Positions 1 through 8,809 of a stretch of DNA of 21,234 nt are shown here, piece after piece; position 1 is the first letter of the stretch; each line of letters opens with the position of its first letter. The notes beneath the pieces are model-generated. The model saw only the letters and a program-made list of their open reading frames with translations. It ran no database searches and was not told the origin of the DNA. Source of the stretch: Neelides folsomi (taxonomy: Eukaryota; Arthropoda; Collembola; Neelipleona; Neelidae); assembly GCA_034687125.1 (NCBI GenBank), contig JAQGBZ010000671.1:1-21234 (forward strand). Reading direction: 5' to 3'. The position numbers and the translations under genes are program-made.

Positions 1-264
1 TTTCAACAATTAGAGGGTTGGAGGGCAGGGGGTGCCCGAATTGGGAGGGGTGCCCGAATAAGGCCCGATACTCTTACTACAAATACGTCTGAATGCATGG
101 AAGAAAAAATGAAAGAAAGTGAAGAATCTCAAGTTACAGAATCTCAAGCAGAAAACGTTAATGAAGTTCCATTTGGAGAACTTACTACTGATGAAGATGA
201 CGATAGCTATGACTGTGAAGAAATTATTACAAGTACTACATATGAGAAAATTTCGAAGAAATGA
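1..264 (+). CDS. C-terminal part of an unidentified gene (partial at left edge)
   Basis: The first reading frame is open from base 1 to a TGA at 262-264, giving 87 residues whose start is outside the window. The first 22 or so residues are Gly/Ala/Arg-rich and carry an 18-bp imperfect tandem repeat (GARIGR-GARIRP). The rest is acidic, rich in Ser, Thr and Glu, with a DEDDD patch, and ends in a basic KISKK. This looks like a disordered acidic tail, not a folded domain. AATAAA-type signals follow at 427-432 and further on, which fits a last exon. I do not recognise the protein. An acceptor AG at 12-13 could mark the exon start, in which case the first four codons are intronic. The frame could also be chance, because low-complexity DNA can stay open, so confidence is moderate. 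Confidence 0.45.
   Translation, partial: FQQLEGWRAGGARIGRGARIRPDTLTTNTSECMEEKMKESEESQVTESQAENVNEVPFGELTTDEDDDSYDCEEIITSTTYEKISKK
29..59 (+). repeat. Two-copy 18-bp tandem repeat inside the left-edge reading frame
   Basis: The 13-base unit GGGGTGCCCGAAT occurs at 29-41 and again at 47-59, a period of 18 bp. That equals six codons and gives a repeated GARI peptide. More copies may lie left of the window. Confidence 0.6.
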
Positions 265-1113
265 AGATTTTGTTTGTTATTTTTTTAATTTTTATATCTT
301 ATTTCTTGTGACTTCTTTTATTATTTATAATAGTTTAATTTTTAATCGTTTTTATTTTACTCTTTTTACTTATCACTAAGAGAAGTTCATGGAAAGTAAA
401 TGTGTGACGAGATATATGAAGTATGTAATAAAACTATCATAAATACACAAAATTACTGTAAATAATTTCTCATGTTTGATTTGTAGTATTGCATTATTTG
501 ACTATTTGTATATGTACCAACACTTTTCTTATCGACAAACTCTTGTCAGCAAACTGTAGCTGAATATGGAAAAGGAAAATAATGACATAGAGTATAGCTA
601 TATGAAATTTAAATGGCATTTTTATATTATATATTTTATATTTATTTTTTGATTGTAAATTAGAGTACAAAATAAATGCGTTCTCGGTAATGGTAACGTT
701 TCCTGTAATATTTAAACAACATTGAATATGACTGATTCGTAGTATGGAATCGAATCTTAGTATATTTTACCCATCATCAGTATCATCAGTAACTAGTATA
801 CCAAGGACAAAATATATAGCTAAAACATTGTGAAATCATTGAATTCATATTTACGAGTTATGTAATTTAATGCATATAAACATGATTTAGATTAGAGGTT
901 TAGAGTTAAATAACTTGAGAATAATAAATTGATATGATAAGAGTGAATGAAACTTATGATGATTGCCCGGTCAAGATAAAATTGAATAAACCACTTTAAA
1001 ATGTCCCAGATGAAAATCGAAGCAACAGCTTTACTCACTTGAACTTCTCGGGTTCGAGCTAAAATTTTAACTAGTTTGAAAATTCAAAAGTTTTTTAATT
1101 CAGCAATTTAGAA
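265..1113. other. Intergenic region with no supported gene
   Basis: This is AT-rich sequence between the TGA of the left-edge gene and the ATG of the SEC14-like gene. I see no open frame with recognisable content. The stretch just before 1114 should hold the promoter and 5' UTR of the SEC14-like gene, but no clear TATA box or initiator stands out. Confidence 0.5.
427..432 (+). terminator. Candidate polyadenylation signal of the left-edge gene
   Basis: A canonical AATAAA lies about 160 bp after the TGA of the left-edge open frame. Another AATAAA occurs near 670. AATAAA is frequent by chance in DNA this AT-rich, so support comes only from position. Confidence 0.35.
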
Positions 1114-3571
1114 ATGGAGGAAATTAGTGAAAAGGAGTTCGGAGCATTAGAACTGGTATAACATTTTTAAATATTTATATAAATAATAGTAATTAAGAAT
1201 AAAATATGTTACAAAAATAATATTTTGAATAATAATAAATAATATTTACCTCATATTGTAATATTTATAAATAATCTGTCATAAATATATTGCATACTAC
1301 ACAATGGATATAAAAATATTTTTTATTATTGTCTAAAATAATTTATAGTTGGGAAATTGTGGTTTAATATTTGAGATTTAAACTTCTTTCTGTTTTATTA
1401 AAATCACGTCCTTACTTTTTACAGTTTAAACAGCGAATTACGGATTTGGTTATGGACGAATACGAGAAATATGACATTTGCTTAATGAGGTGGCTCCGAG
1501 GTAAATCCACTATTGATCTCTTGTGTCAACTCACTCTATATTCTAATTCTCATCTCTTCCATTTTCTTTTTGATTAAGCACGGGATTTGAACGTTGACAA
1601 AGCCGAAGATATGTTGAGAAACGTAAGTGCATTGATTTTGCATACAATTCGATCTCTTTCATTGATTTTATTGCTATTAAAAGCTTCATGTTGATTTTTA
1701 ATCTTTATTTTACTTTTGGGTTTAGTCTTTAAAATGGAGGAAGGATCAAGACATTTACAACATCTTTTACTGGGAAACTCCTGAGCAAATTTTGAAAGAA
1801 TGTCGTCTCAAATCTTCTGGCTATTGCCATGATGGCTCACTCGGTAATTTCCAATTTCTGCTGTAATAATGGTACAAAGTACAATGTAGTTTCTCTAAAG
1901 CATTTTCAATTATATATCTATATTTGAATTTTAAAATTACTTATTTCAGTCTCCATTGTCCCATTTGGCCATTGGGATTTGAAGAAGGTCGTTGACATGA
2001 AGTTTAAAGAGGAATGGGTTCGCTATGTTGATCTCATATTTGCCCAAGCTTATGCGGTCATGAGTTATAAAAGCCGACCTGGAAGCGTCGTTACGCAATT
2101 TGCTATCATTCTAGATTTTGAAGGGTTTGCCTACAGGCAGATAGCTTCCAAAGGAGGTTTTAAAAATTAACTATACAATCAATTTCAATTGATTATGATT
2201 AATGAAAGATTTAAACTATTTTATAGATTTAAACTATTTTAAACATTCAAATTTACATTTTATTTACTTTTAAAAAAGTCCTTGATGTGATCGTGGAATC
2301 TATGAAGAGATTTGAAGCAAATTATCCTGAAACTTTAAAAACTGCATTTGTGATAAACGGTAAATTTGTCACTAATGGAATATGTTTACCTAATAAGAAT
2401 ACCATTATAGTGTAGTATGTACTATATGAAAATGCTTTATTTACGAGTAGTACAGGGTGGGCCATTAGCCATAAGTTGCTTTCTTCTATACTCCCTCAGG
2501 GCCCACCCTCTATATTTAGTTAATTAAAATTTTTTAGCATTTACAAGTAGATGAAAATGATAAATAACTAAATAGGATATTAATATGAATTTTAGCACCA
2601 AGAATCTTTTCAATTCTCTTTGCACTTGTTAAACCCCTCATGTCGGCACGGACTCTTTCTAAAGTCAACATTTTCGCATCAAATCCTTTGGGATGGAAAC
2701 CCGCGTTGCTCAAAGAGATTCCACCGGATAGTCTTCCTTCGTACTTAGGCGGGGCAAATACGAGTTGTCAAGATGTAAATACTTTTTTACCCTTTTCAAT
2801 AATACTTCCATTATAATTATAAGTGATAAGAGTTAACCCCATTTTATAATGTAAAATAAAATTCTTAACATTTCAATTTGTGACATTTTCAGTATGTCTT
2901 GACACCTGACATTCAAAGTTTGACACTTGAAAGCCCCCTTGAAACTTTGAAGAATTCAGAATTGAAAAGTTATTCAGTTGATAAAGGAGACGAACTAAGG
3001 ATCGATGTCAAAGTTTCATCAAAAAATAAATTATGGTTAATTTTTATTAATAGCAATATTGCAAATAAGGAAAATGGATTAAATTACATATTATACCTGT
3101 ACTACTTATTGTTAGTATTGGTATACTATATATACTATTTTAAATTATAGTAATAATAATTAATCGAATTAAATCATTAAGTATTTTGCTTATAATAAAA
3201 ACTACATAAAAATGATTGTTTTAATGTAGCTGGAATTTCAATACTGAAACGTATGACATTAACTTTAAGCTTCTATTCGACGAGGAGGAGGAAATTCCAC
3301 AAGTCAAAGTTGATTCACATATTCATATGCAAAAAGGGGCCGTGTTTGCAAAAAAGAAAGGAACTTGTAAGTGTGTACCATATAAAAAACAAAATAAATA
3401 TTTAGTATTGAATAAAATAAAACAATATCATTTCTGTTATTAATTTATTTATTTTAATCAATATTCAATTTTGGTTTTATAGATACATTCGTATTCGACA
3501 ATAAAAACAGTAAAACTGGACGTGATATTAATTTTGGATACAGAAACATCTCCTTTACTAACAGTAGATAA
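1114..3571 (+). CDS. SEC14-like lipid-binding protein (CRAL-TRIO plus GOLD), 10 exons
   Basis: Ten exons join in frame to 371 residues plus TAA: 1114-1155, 1425-1500, 1579-1622, 1726-1843, 1950-2156, 2279-2359, 2596-2774, 2893-3035, 3230-3366, 3483-3571. Every intron is GT-AG and every phase matches. Residues 1-60 are a CRAL-TRIO-N helical region (DICLMRWLRARDLNVDKAED, then MLRNSLKWRK). Residues about 75-242 are the CRAL-TRIO lipid pocket, with FAIILDFEGF on the core strand, RFEANYPETLKTAFVINAPR before the gate helix, and the IPPDSLPSYLGG end. Residues about 275-371 resemble a GOLD beta-sandwich ending in YTFVFDNKNSKTGRDINFGY. This order and length match animal SEC14L proteins (about 400 aa), which bind phosphoinositides, tocopherol, squalene or similar lipids and work in the cytosol or on Golgi/endosome membranes. 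The ligand cannot be read from sequence. The ATG at 1114 is the only one giving the usual short N-terminus. No break is visible. Confidence 0.92.
2207..2240. repeat. Two-copy tandem duplication in intron 5 of the SEC14-like gene
   Basis: AGATTTAAACTATTTT occurs at 2207-2222 and at 2225-2240, a period of 18 bp. It lies between exon 5 and the acceptor of exon 6 and probably arose by replication slippage. Confidence 0.7.
2454..2509. repeat. Short inverted repeat in intron 6 of the SEC14-like gene
   Basis: AGGGTGGGCC at 2454-2463 is the exact reverse complement of GGCCCACCCT at 2500-2509, with 36 bp between. The segment is much more GC-rich than the surrounding intron. It is flanked by TA-type sequence (TAC before, CTA after). 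The layout suggests a small, decayed or internally deleted DNA-transposon remnant whose ends read CAGGGTG. This is inference, and no transposase is present. Confidence 0.5.
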
Positions 3572-3642
3572 AATATACTTAAAAATAAAATCCCCTCACT
3601 TTTCTAATTGTGTTTTAATAGACATTTTACTCTATATGTGTA

Positions 3643-3648
3643 AATAAA
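3643..3648 (+). terminator. Polyadenylation signal of the SEC14-like gene
   Basis: AATAAA lies about 70 bp after the TAA stop of the SEC14-like gene. A second AATAAA at 3584-3589 lies only about 13 bp after the stop and is an alternative. Confidence 0.5.
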
Positions 3649-4433
3649 AATTTGCGATTTACGACTTAAGTTATTTAATTAAATAAATTATAAGCCATGT
3701 TAATTAAGAATTTTTAATTTCAATCGAAAAATAAGCCTTGAGTAAAATGAAACCGACAATTGAAATGATCATTGAATTCCTTTGTATGCAAATAAGGAGA
3801 ACCAAGCTATGGATGATTCCCCTTGAAATATTTATGGCAATGGATTTAATATGCATTAAAGTACATATAGGACCTTACAAAATATTTTTTAAATAATTTA
3901 AAAATGCATTTATATAATATCTAACATAATATACCATTATGTAAACACTAGCCAAACAATACATTTTGGTATTGAAGCACTTCCTACATCCTTCCCTATC
4001 TGGAATACATTTTTCGTGTATATTTAATATGAAAAAGATCCTTGTCCTTTTCGACCGGATATTTAAAAAAAATAAAAATCATCATTAAATCAGGACACAT
4101 TCAAATGATATTGGAACTAATACATCAGTGTTTTTATCTCACTTAAGGTAATATCTAATTCTACAATTCAGTTATTGATTATTTCAGCTTATTCCATTTA
4201 AAGATATCCTCAAACAACCCAAACTACAATTATTTCTAAATAGGGAAATGCTAATGGGTGTTTATGTTCATCGTAAAAATATATTTAAAAAATATCTGCC
4301 TGTAATTAATAAGTGTATAGAAATAATTAAAAGATTAATCCTTTTAACAACTTTTTTGATGGAGATTCTCAATGCTTTTAAAAAATAATAAGGGTAAATG
4401 TTCTTTGGGTTGTTTGGAAAAAAATTTTAAGTA
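3649..4433. other. Intergenic AT-rich region with no supported gene
   Basis: The region holds only short chance frames. The longest worth naming runs from a possible acceptor (TTTCAG ending at 4187) to a TAA at 4386-4388, 66 codons. Its predicted peptide is Lys/Ile/Leu-rich with no recognisable motif, so I do not call it a gene. Confidence 0.5.
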
Positions 4434-4815
4434 TTGGGGCTCACAAACCAGATTTTGCACCTTTAAACATTTCCTCAAATTTTATGGAAAACTATGGCAA
4501 AAATTGCACATTCTTAACTTTTTCATAGTATTTCATTTAAACTTATTTAATGGTAAAATAATAATTTCATTTAATACTTAAAGAATCACATATAGACCAA
4601 ACGAATGTACCTATATAGATATAGACATGAAGCAGAAATAGAAGAGATATTAAAAAATATTGATAAAGCAAAAGGTAACTCAATGTTGTTAAATTGTTTT
4701 TAACTATTAATACAAATAGTTTGAAAGAGCTAAAAAAAGTTCAATTTTTGCCATAGTTTTTCCATAAATTTTGAGGAAATGTTTGAAGGTGCAAAATCTG
4801 GTTTGTGAGCCCCAA
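4434..4815. mobile_element. MITE-like non-autonomous DNA transposon with ~74-bp inverted repeats
   Basis: The left arm 4434-4506 and right arm 4742-4815 are reverse complements over about 74 bp with roughly three mismatches and a single one-base gap. The outer ends read TTGGGGCTCACAAACC on both sides. Each end is bordered by TA (4432-4433 and 4816-4817), which fits the TA target-site duplication of the Tc1/mariner superfamily. The 235-bp interior is AT-rich with no transposase, so the element would depend on an enzyme encoded elsewhere. The high similarity of the arms suggests fairly recent insertion or selection on hairpin structure. The superfamily rests on the TA flanks alone. A plain fold-back repeat is the alternative. 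Confidence 0.72.
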
Positions 4816-4817
4816 TA

Positions 4818-5740
4818 CATTTCGGTGGAGTGTGGAGGAGTTTACTTTTAATAGAATTTTAGGATTTTTAATTTTTACAAAAACTTTTAAGCAATAATTG
4901 TATAAAAATAACGGTATAAAATAAATTCTATTCATAAAGATAAAAATATTAAAACGGAAATAAAAACTTTTCCTCTTTCCTTTACAATATTTTTAAACAA
5001 TATAAACGTTATTTCATGTTTTATGCTTATGAACTATAAAGTTTAAAAATTGATAAATATTATAAAAATATTTTATTTTTAACAATTTAACACAATATTA
5101 ATAAGTATGTTAAAACGTGATTTAGATATTCCAAACACACACCAGCGAACAGGAAAATGCAAATCTCGCTTGTGCAAATAATTGGTTCAAGTGTTAACTT
5201 TGCATTTGTACTTTTACGAAGCTGTTAAAAATAATTTAATTCCTAATGTACATTAATGTAATGTAGTTTGAATGATTTTGAAAGTAAATATCATGAAATT
5301 GAATTGCCTTGAAGCTCCCATTTGTTCTCGTTGATCCTATTTTATTGTGGTTTTGAGCTTCGGCCCAAAATTGTGTTATTCGGATATAAATTCAATTTAG
5401 ACTTTTCTTAAATAATATTGAACAACCCATTTAGGATTATTCCAAGGATTAAATACTCACAGTATGATAAAAACCATATATAATTATTTGATTAAAATGT
5501 TTTAGCCTAATATATTAAATAATTCCCTCAAATAATTCCCCAAAAGAATATTAAATTTCAATATAAATATTTAAAAAGTTTATATGATCTCGTACGTTTA
5601 TTGCTTATGAATTTATAAACGTTTTTATATATTTAATATTGCCCATACAAAATATTTATATAGAAAAAAGTGTATCGGTATAATTTAAAAGTTTTGATCG
5701 TTGTTTAACTTTATGAAGGAATCTCGTCCGAACTATTAAA
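4818..5740. other. Intergenic AT-rich region upstream of the methyltransferase gene
   Basis: No coding frame with recognisable content is visible on either strand. The right part should contain the promoter and 5' UTR of the gene starting at 5741, but no definite core promoter element could be assigned. Confidence 0.5.
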
Positions 5741-7154
5741 ATGAACTCTGGAAAACGGCCCAATTTATGGTTTTACTTTGTGACGTTTTTTGGAGTCGGG
5801 CTTTTATTTTTAGTAGCGAAAGAAAATTCTAACTTGAGCGTCGTTTGCATTGATCAGTTACCGCCCGAAGGGTAAAACTATTAAAATTTATATCTTTTTC
5901 ATGCCCAAATTCGAATTTTCATATTGGCAAATGAAGAAATGTAATAATCATTAACTGATTGTAGAATTGAAGCCAAAAGGGTTAGAATAGTTCAAAAAGA
6001 CAAATCAGAAGAAGAACCCGTCAAAAAAGAAGAAAAAATAAAACCTGTAAAATTCATTTTGATTCAATTTAATTATAGTATAATATCTAATATCAATGCA
6101 GAATTCATGTGCCAATTCTAAAAGTCCTCTAAAAATGGAGTCAAATGTCAAGCTTCGAATTTGTCCTTAAGCTTTAAAAACCAAAGTGGAATTGTGAAGT
6201 TATTGAAATGGGATTCTCCAATGATTTTCACTACACTTTTTAGTCCTAAATCCTTTCCTTTTTCACTTTGAAGGTTTTACCGAAGGACGATGAAGAAAAC
6301 GATGTTAAACCTCGGGAAGGGAAAATAGTTGAAAAGGATAAAAAAAGTAATATTTCACATTTTCATAAATACTGTCTATATATTTATGCAATGCGTCCTC
6401 TCGCTATACATATTACTTATACATACAGATATCTGTAAATATCTTGATATGCTTACATACCGTGACATATGTAAATATGTATGCATTCAAAATTTCAAAT
6501 AATGTCTATGCATTACGTAACATATAAATATATAGCTCATTTGAATATTGAAGTTTAATCTCATATTCGATTTTTATGCGTTCATGTACAGAATTTGAAA
6601 TCAGTGTGGATCGGGGATTTTGGAAAGGATCCGATTCCGTAAAACATCACGTTTTTGACGAACCCCTCGCCGCCTCTCTATTCAAATTCTTCGACCAAGA
6701 AAATGCCAATTATGTCATTGATCTTGGAGCGGGGATGGGGAAATACACTCAATATTTCTCAACCCGCGGTCTGACAGTCAACTGCTACGATGGGAATCCT
6801 GACACTCAGGAAATCTCTGAAGGGAGATGCGCAGTCATTGACCTCACCAAATCTGTTCATTTCAACCCCTACGACTGGGTTTTGTCATTGGAAGTGGGAG
6901 AGCATTTGCCAAAAGAGTTTGAAGACGTTTACTTGAAGAATCTGGATCGTGTGAATCTCAAAGGGGCAATCATCAGTTGGGCAGTTGAGGGCCAAGGTGG
7001 AGATGGACATGTAAATAATCGAAATAATGATTACATTATCGACAAAGTTCAGAAAATGGGATATAAATATGACAAAAAGGCTGCGGGAGTTTTCAGAGAA
7101 GCTGCAACAATGTACTGGTTCAAAAATACAATTATGGTTTTTAGGAAAAATTGA
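5741..7154 (+). CDS. Membrane-anchored class I SAM-dependent methyltransferase, 4 exons
   Basis: Exons 5741-5871, 5965-6046, 6274-6346 and 6592-7154 join through GT-AG introns in matching phase to 282 residues plus TGA. Residues 9-26 (LWFYFVTFFGVGLLFLVA) form one hydrophobic segment after a short basic N-terminus. This is typical of a type II signal anchor and would place the enzyme in the ER/Golgi lumen or outside the cell. Residues about 45-96 are a charged Lys/Glu-rich stalk. The catalytic domain occupies about 97-282: motif I VIDLGAGMGKY (137-147), an acidic D162 after strand 2 for the ribose of S-adenosylmethionine, DWVLSLEVGEHLP (190-202) as motif IV, and a conserved-looking SWAVEGQGGDGHVN (224-237). 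The substrate cannot be told from sequence. I recognise the fold and the uncharacterised EVGEHLP/SWA-GQGG-H type of animal methyltransferase but cannot assign a named subfamily. The first ATG is chosen because it supplies the anchor. Confidence 0.85.
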
Positions 7155-7162
7155 ATGAGTAA

Positions 7163-7168
7163 ATTAAA
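7163..7168 (+). terminator. Polyadenylation signal of the methyltransferase gene
   Basis: ATTAAA, the commonest variant signal, lies 8 bp after the TGA stop. No canonical AATAAA lies in the next few dozen bases. Confidence 0.35.
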
Positions 7169-7992
7169 ATGAATAATGCTTTTATTGTGTATTTTAATTC
7201 TTTATCCATGATTGGGAAATGAATGAAATGATTAATATTTTAATGGATAATGCAGATATAATGGATAATATAATATATTATATTTTTATAAATTCAATTT
7301 TAAATCATAAAAAACAAAAATTATAACCTTTCAATTTTATGGGTCAAATATTACCAATGTTTATTTTTATTTGTGACAACAATTGTAAAATTGTGATTAA
7401 TGGAATTAAAAGTCAATTTATTCATGAAATGACATATTTTGAATAAAAAGCTGAAAATTGATTCGACAGGAGGAAATGAATAAACGGAGGTCCATAAATT
7501 TTGAATTTCTGCTGACGTTGACCTTTTGTCACTCACACTTAACATTGTTAACATCTGCATTAATGGAATCTCATAGGATTTGACTACCAAGGACGCAGGA
7601 TGTGTGAAATGTGCGGATCATGATTTATTTAACTTCTTTAGCTTTATCGCTAAATTCCTTCTACGATTCACTATATACTATTCATTCTACCTATAGATTT
7701 ATGCAGATATTAAAAAATAGATATTATAATACGAGATAATTCGTAATATGTAATAGCAACCCAATCAAATCAAAATTAAATAGATTTCATATGATAAAAT
7801 AATTAATGAAATTGATAAAATTGCCATTAATTTTTTATTCATTCTGCAAAGGAAGGAAAAATGAAAATGTTATTTGGAACTGTTTTATTCTTTGATGCTG
7901 ATTTTTCTCGATTTCCCTTCCCAATAATCTCCATTGTCAGAAACCGCAACATAACTATATAATTTTATATAAAATAAATCTTTAAATGACCA
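7169..7992. other. Convergent intergenic region with no supported gene
   Basis: This lies between the 3' ends of the methyltransferase gene (plus) and the secreted-protein gene (minus). It contains repeated TAATGGATAAT-type words around 7242-7270 and one 79-codon minus-strand frame (7351-7590) whose peptide has no recognisable domain. Confidence 0.5.
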
Positions 7993-7998
7993 TTTAAT
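7993..7998 (-). terminator. Candidate polyadenylation signal of the secreted-protein gene
   Basis: On the minus strand this reads ATTAAA, 60 bp after the stop codon at 8058-8060. A canonical minus-strand AATAAA lies farther away at 7834-7839. Confidence 0.35.
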
Positions 7999-8057
7999 TA
8001 TTTTTAAAATATTCATTTTTATAATATTCATTCATAAATTTATATTTAGTTTGTATC

Positions 8058-8809
8058 TTACTCAAATTCAATATAATTGGCTTCCTTAGCTTTTTTATCA
8101 ATTTCGTAAGTCCAAAAAGCCTTTGCACTTGCTAAGCCAAAGATGAAAAACTTTTTGCCCACATATGGTTGAATAATTGTCTATAGTAAAGTGCATTTTA
8201 AAAAGCAGTAGAAATCATTTGCAATAAAATTATTTTTGCATTCTAAATATCTGTAGTATTTATGGAATTAAATATTCCCATACCCTTACAGAACCATCTT
8301 GGCAGCAATATTCCCTTTGCCAAAGAGCTTCCGAAAATCTTCCAAAGTGTTGACCATGTACTTTGACAAAAAAATTCAATAGAGTTCTACCACGATTAGT
8401 ATCTTCATCTTCTGATTTGGATTCCACTTCGGAGATTTTAACTGAAAAAATTAAACATTTAATGTAATATTTCACTATTATGTGTAATGATTTTATTAAA
8501 AAAATTACTTTCAACTGCTACTTTTTTATTTTCATAATAGGGACTAAAACGAATTTCAAATGGTAACGGTGTTTTATCTTGTGAATTTTTAGCCTCTGAT
8601 GGGATGAATTCATTTTTACACACTTTTGGCAAATTCCTTTTATCAGATTTCTTTAGTTCAGAATCATCAGAAGGATTTGTCTCGCATCCCGTGTTTTTAT
8701 TTTCCATTGATCTTTGGGGTGATGCATTTACAGGACTTACAGCCGTGCAGTTCCCTTCGTTCGTTAAAAGAACGACCAAGGCAAAAATTTGAATTTCTAA
8801 CCAAATCAT
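8058..8809 (-). CDS. Secreted protein of unknown family, 3 exons
   Basis: On the minus strand, exons 8809-8509, 8441-8290 and 8180-8058 join through GT-AG introns (acceptors preceded by TTTTTTCAG and ACTATAG) in matching phase to 191 residues plus TAA. Residues 1 to about 22 form a signal peptide (hydrophobic core IFALVVLLT, likely cut near C21-A23), so the product enters the secretory pathway. The middle (about 24-115) is hydrophilic and probably disordered, rich in Ser, Asn, Lys and Glu. The last 75 residues look folded: LLNFFVKVHGQHFGRFSEAL, a CC pair at 146-147, then YVGKKFFIFGLASAKAFWTYE. Mature cysteines are C42, C64, C146 and C147. One N-glycosylation site is seen at N28 (NAS). No transmembrane segment or retention signal follows. 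I do not recognise the family. Matching phases and good splice sites support a real gene. Confidence 0.72.

Noticed and set aside
119..379. 86-codon plus-strand frame
   Set aside because: It overlaps the more convincing first-frame acidic tail and runs into AT-rich Phe/Tyr/Leu sequence after it. It is a shadow.
1049..1062. GGTTCGAGCT, resembling a tRNA T-arm box
   Set aside because: No matching acceptor stem, D-arm or anticodon arm could be folded around it.
4188..4388. 66-codon frame after a possible acceptor TTTCAG
   Set aside because: No recognisable motif, Lys/Ile/Leu composition as expected from AT-rich DNA, and no partner exons found.
4372..4935. Mirror-image frames sharing a peptide similar to WGSQTRFCTFKHF
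   Set aside because: They are translations of the two arms of the inverted repeat at 4434-4815, not genes.
6424..6437. 14-bp perfect palindrome TACAGATATCTGTA in methyltransferase intron 3
   Set aside because: Within TA-rich simple-sequence DNA, expected by chance. No function can be supported.
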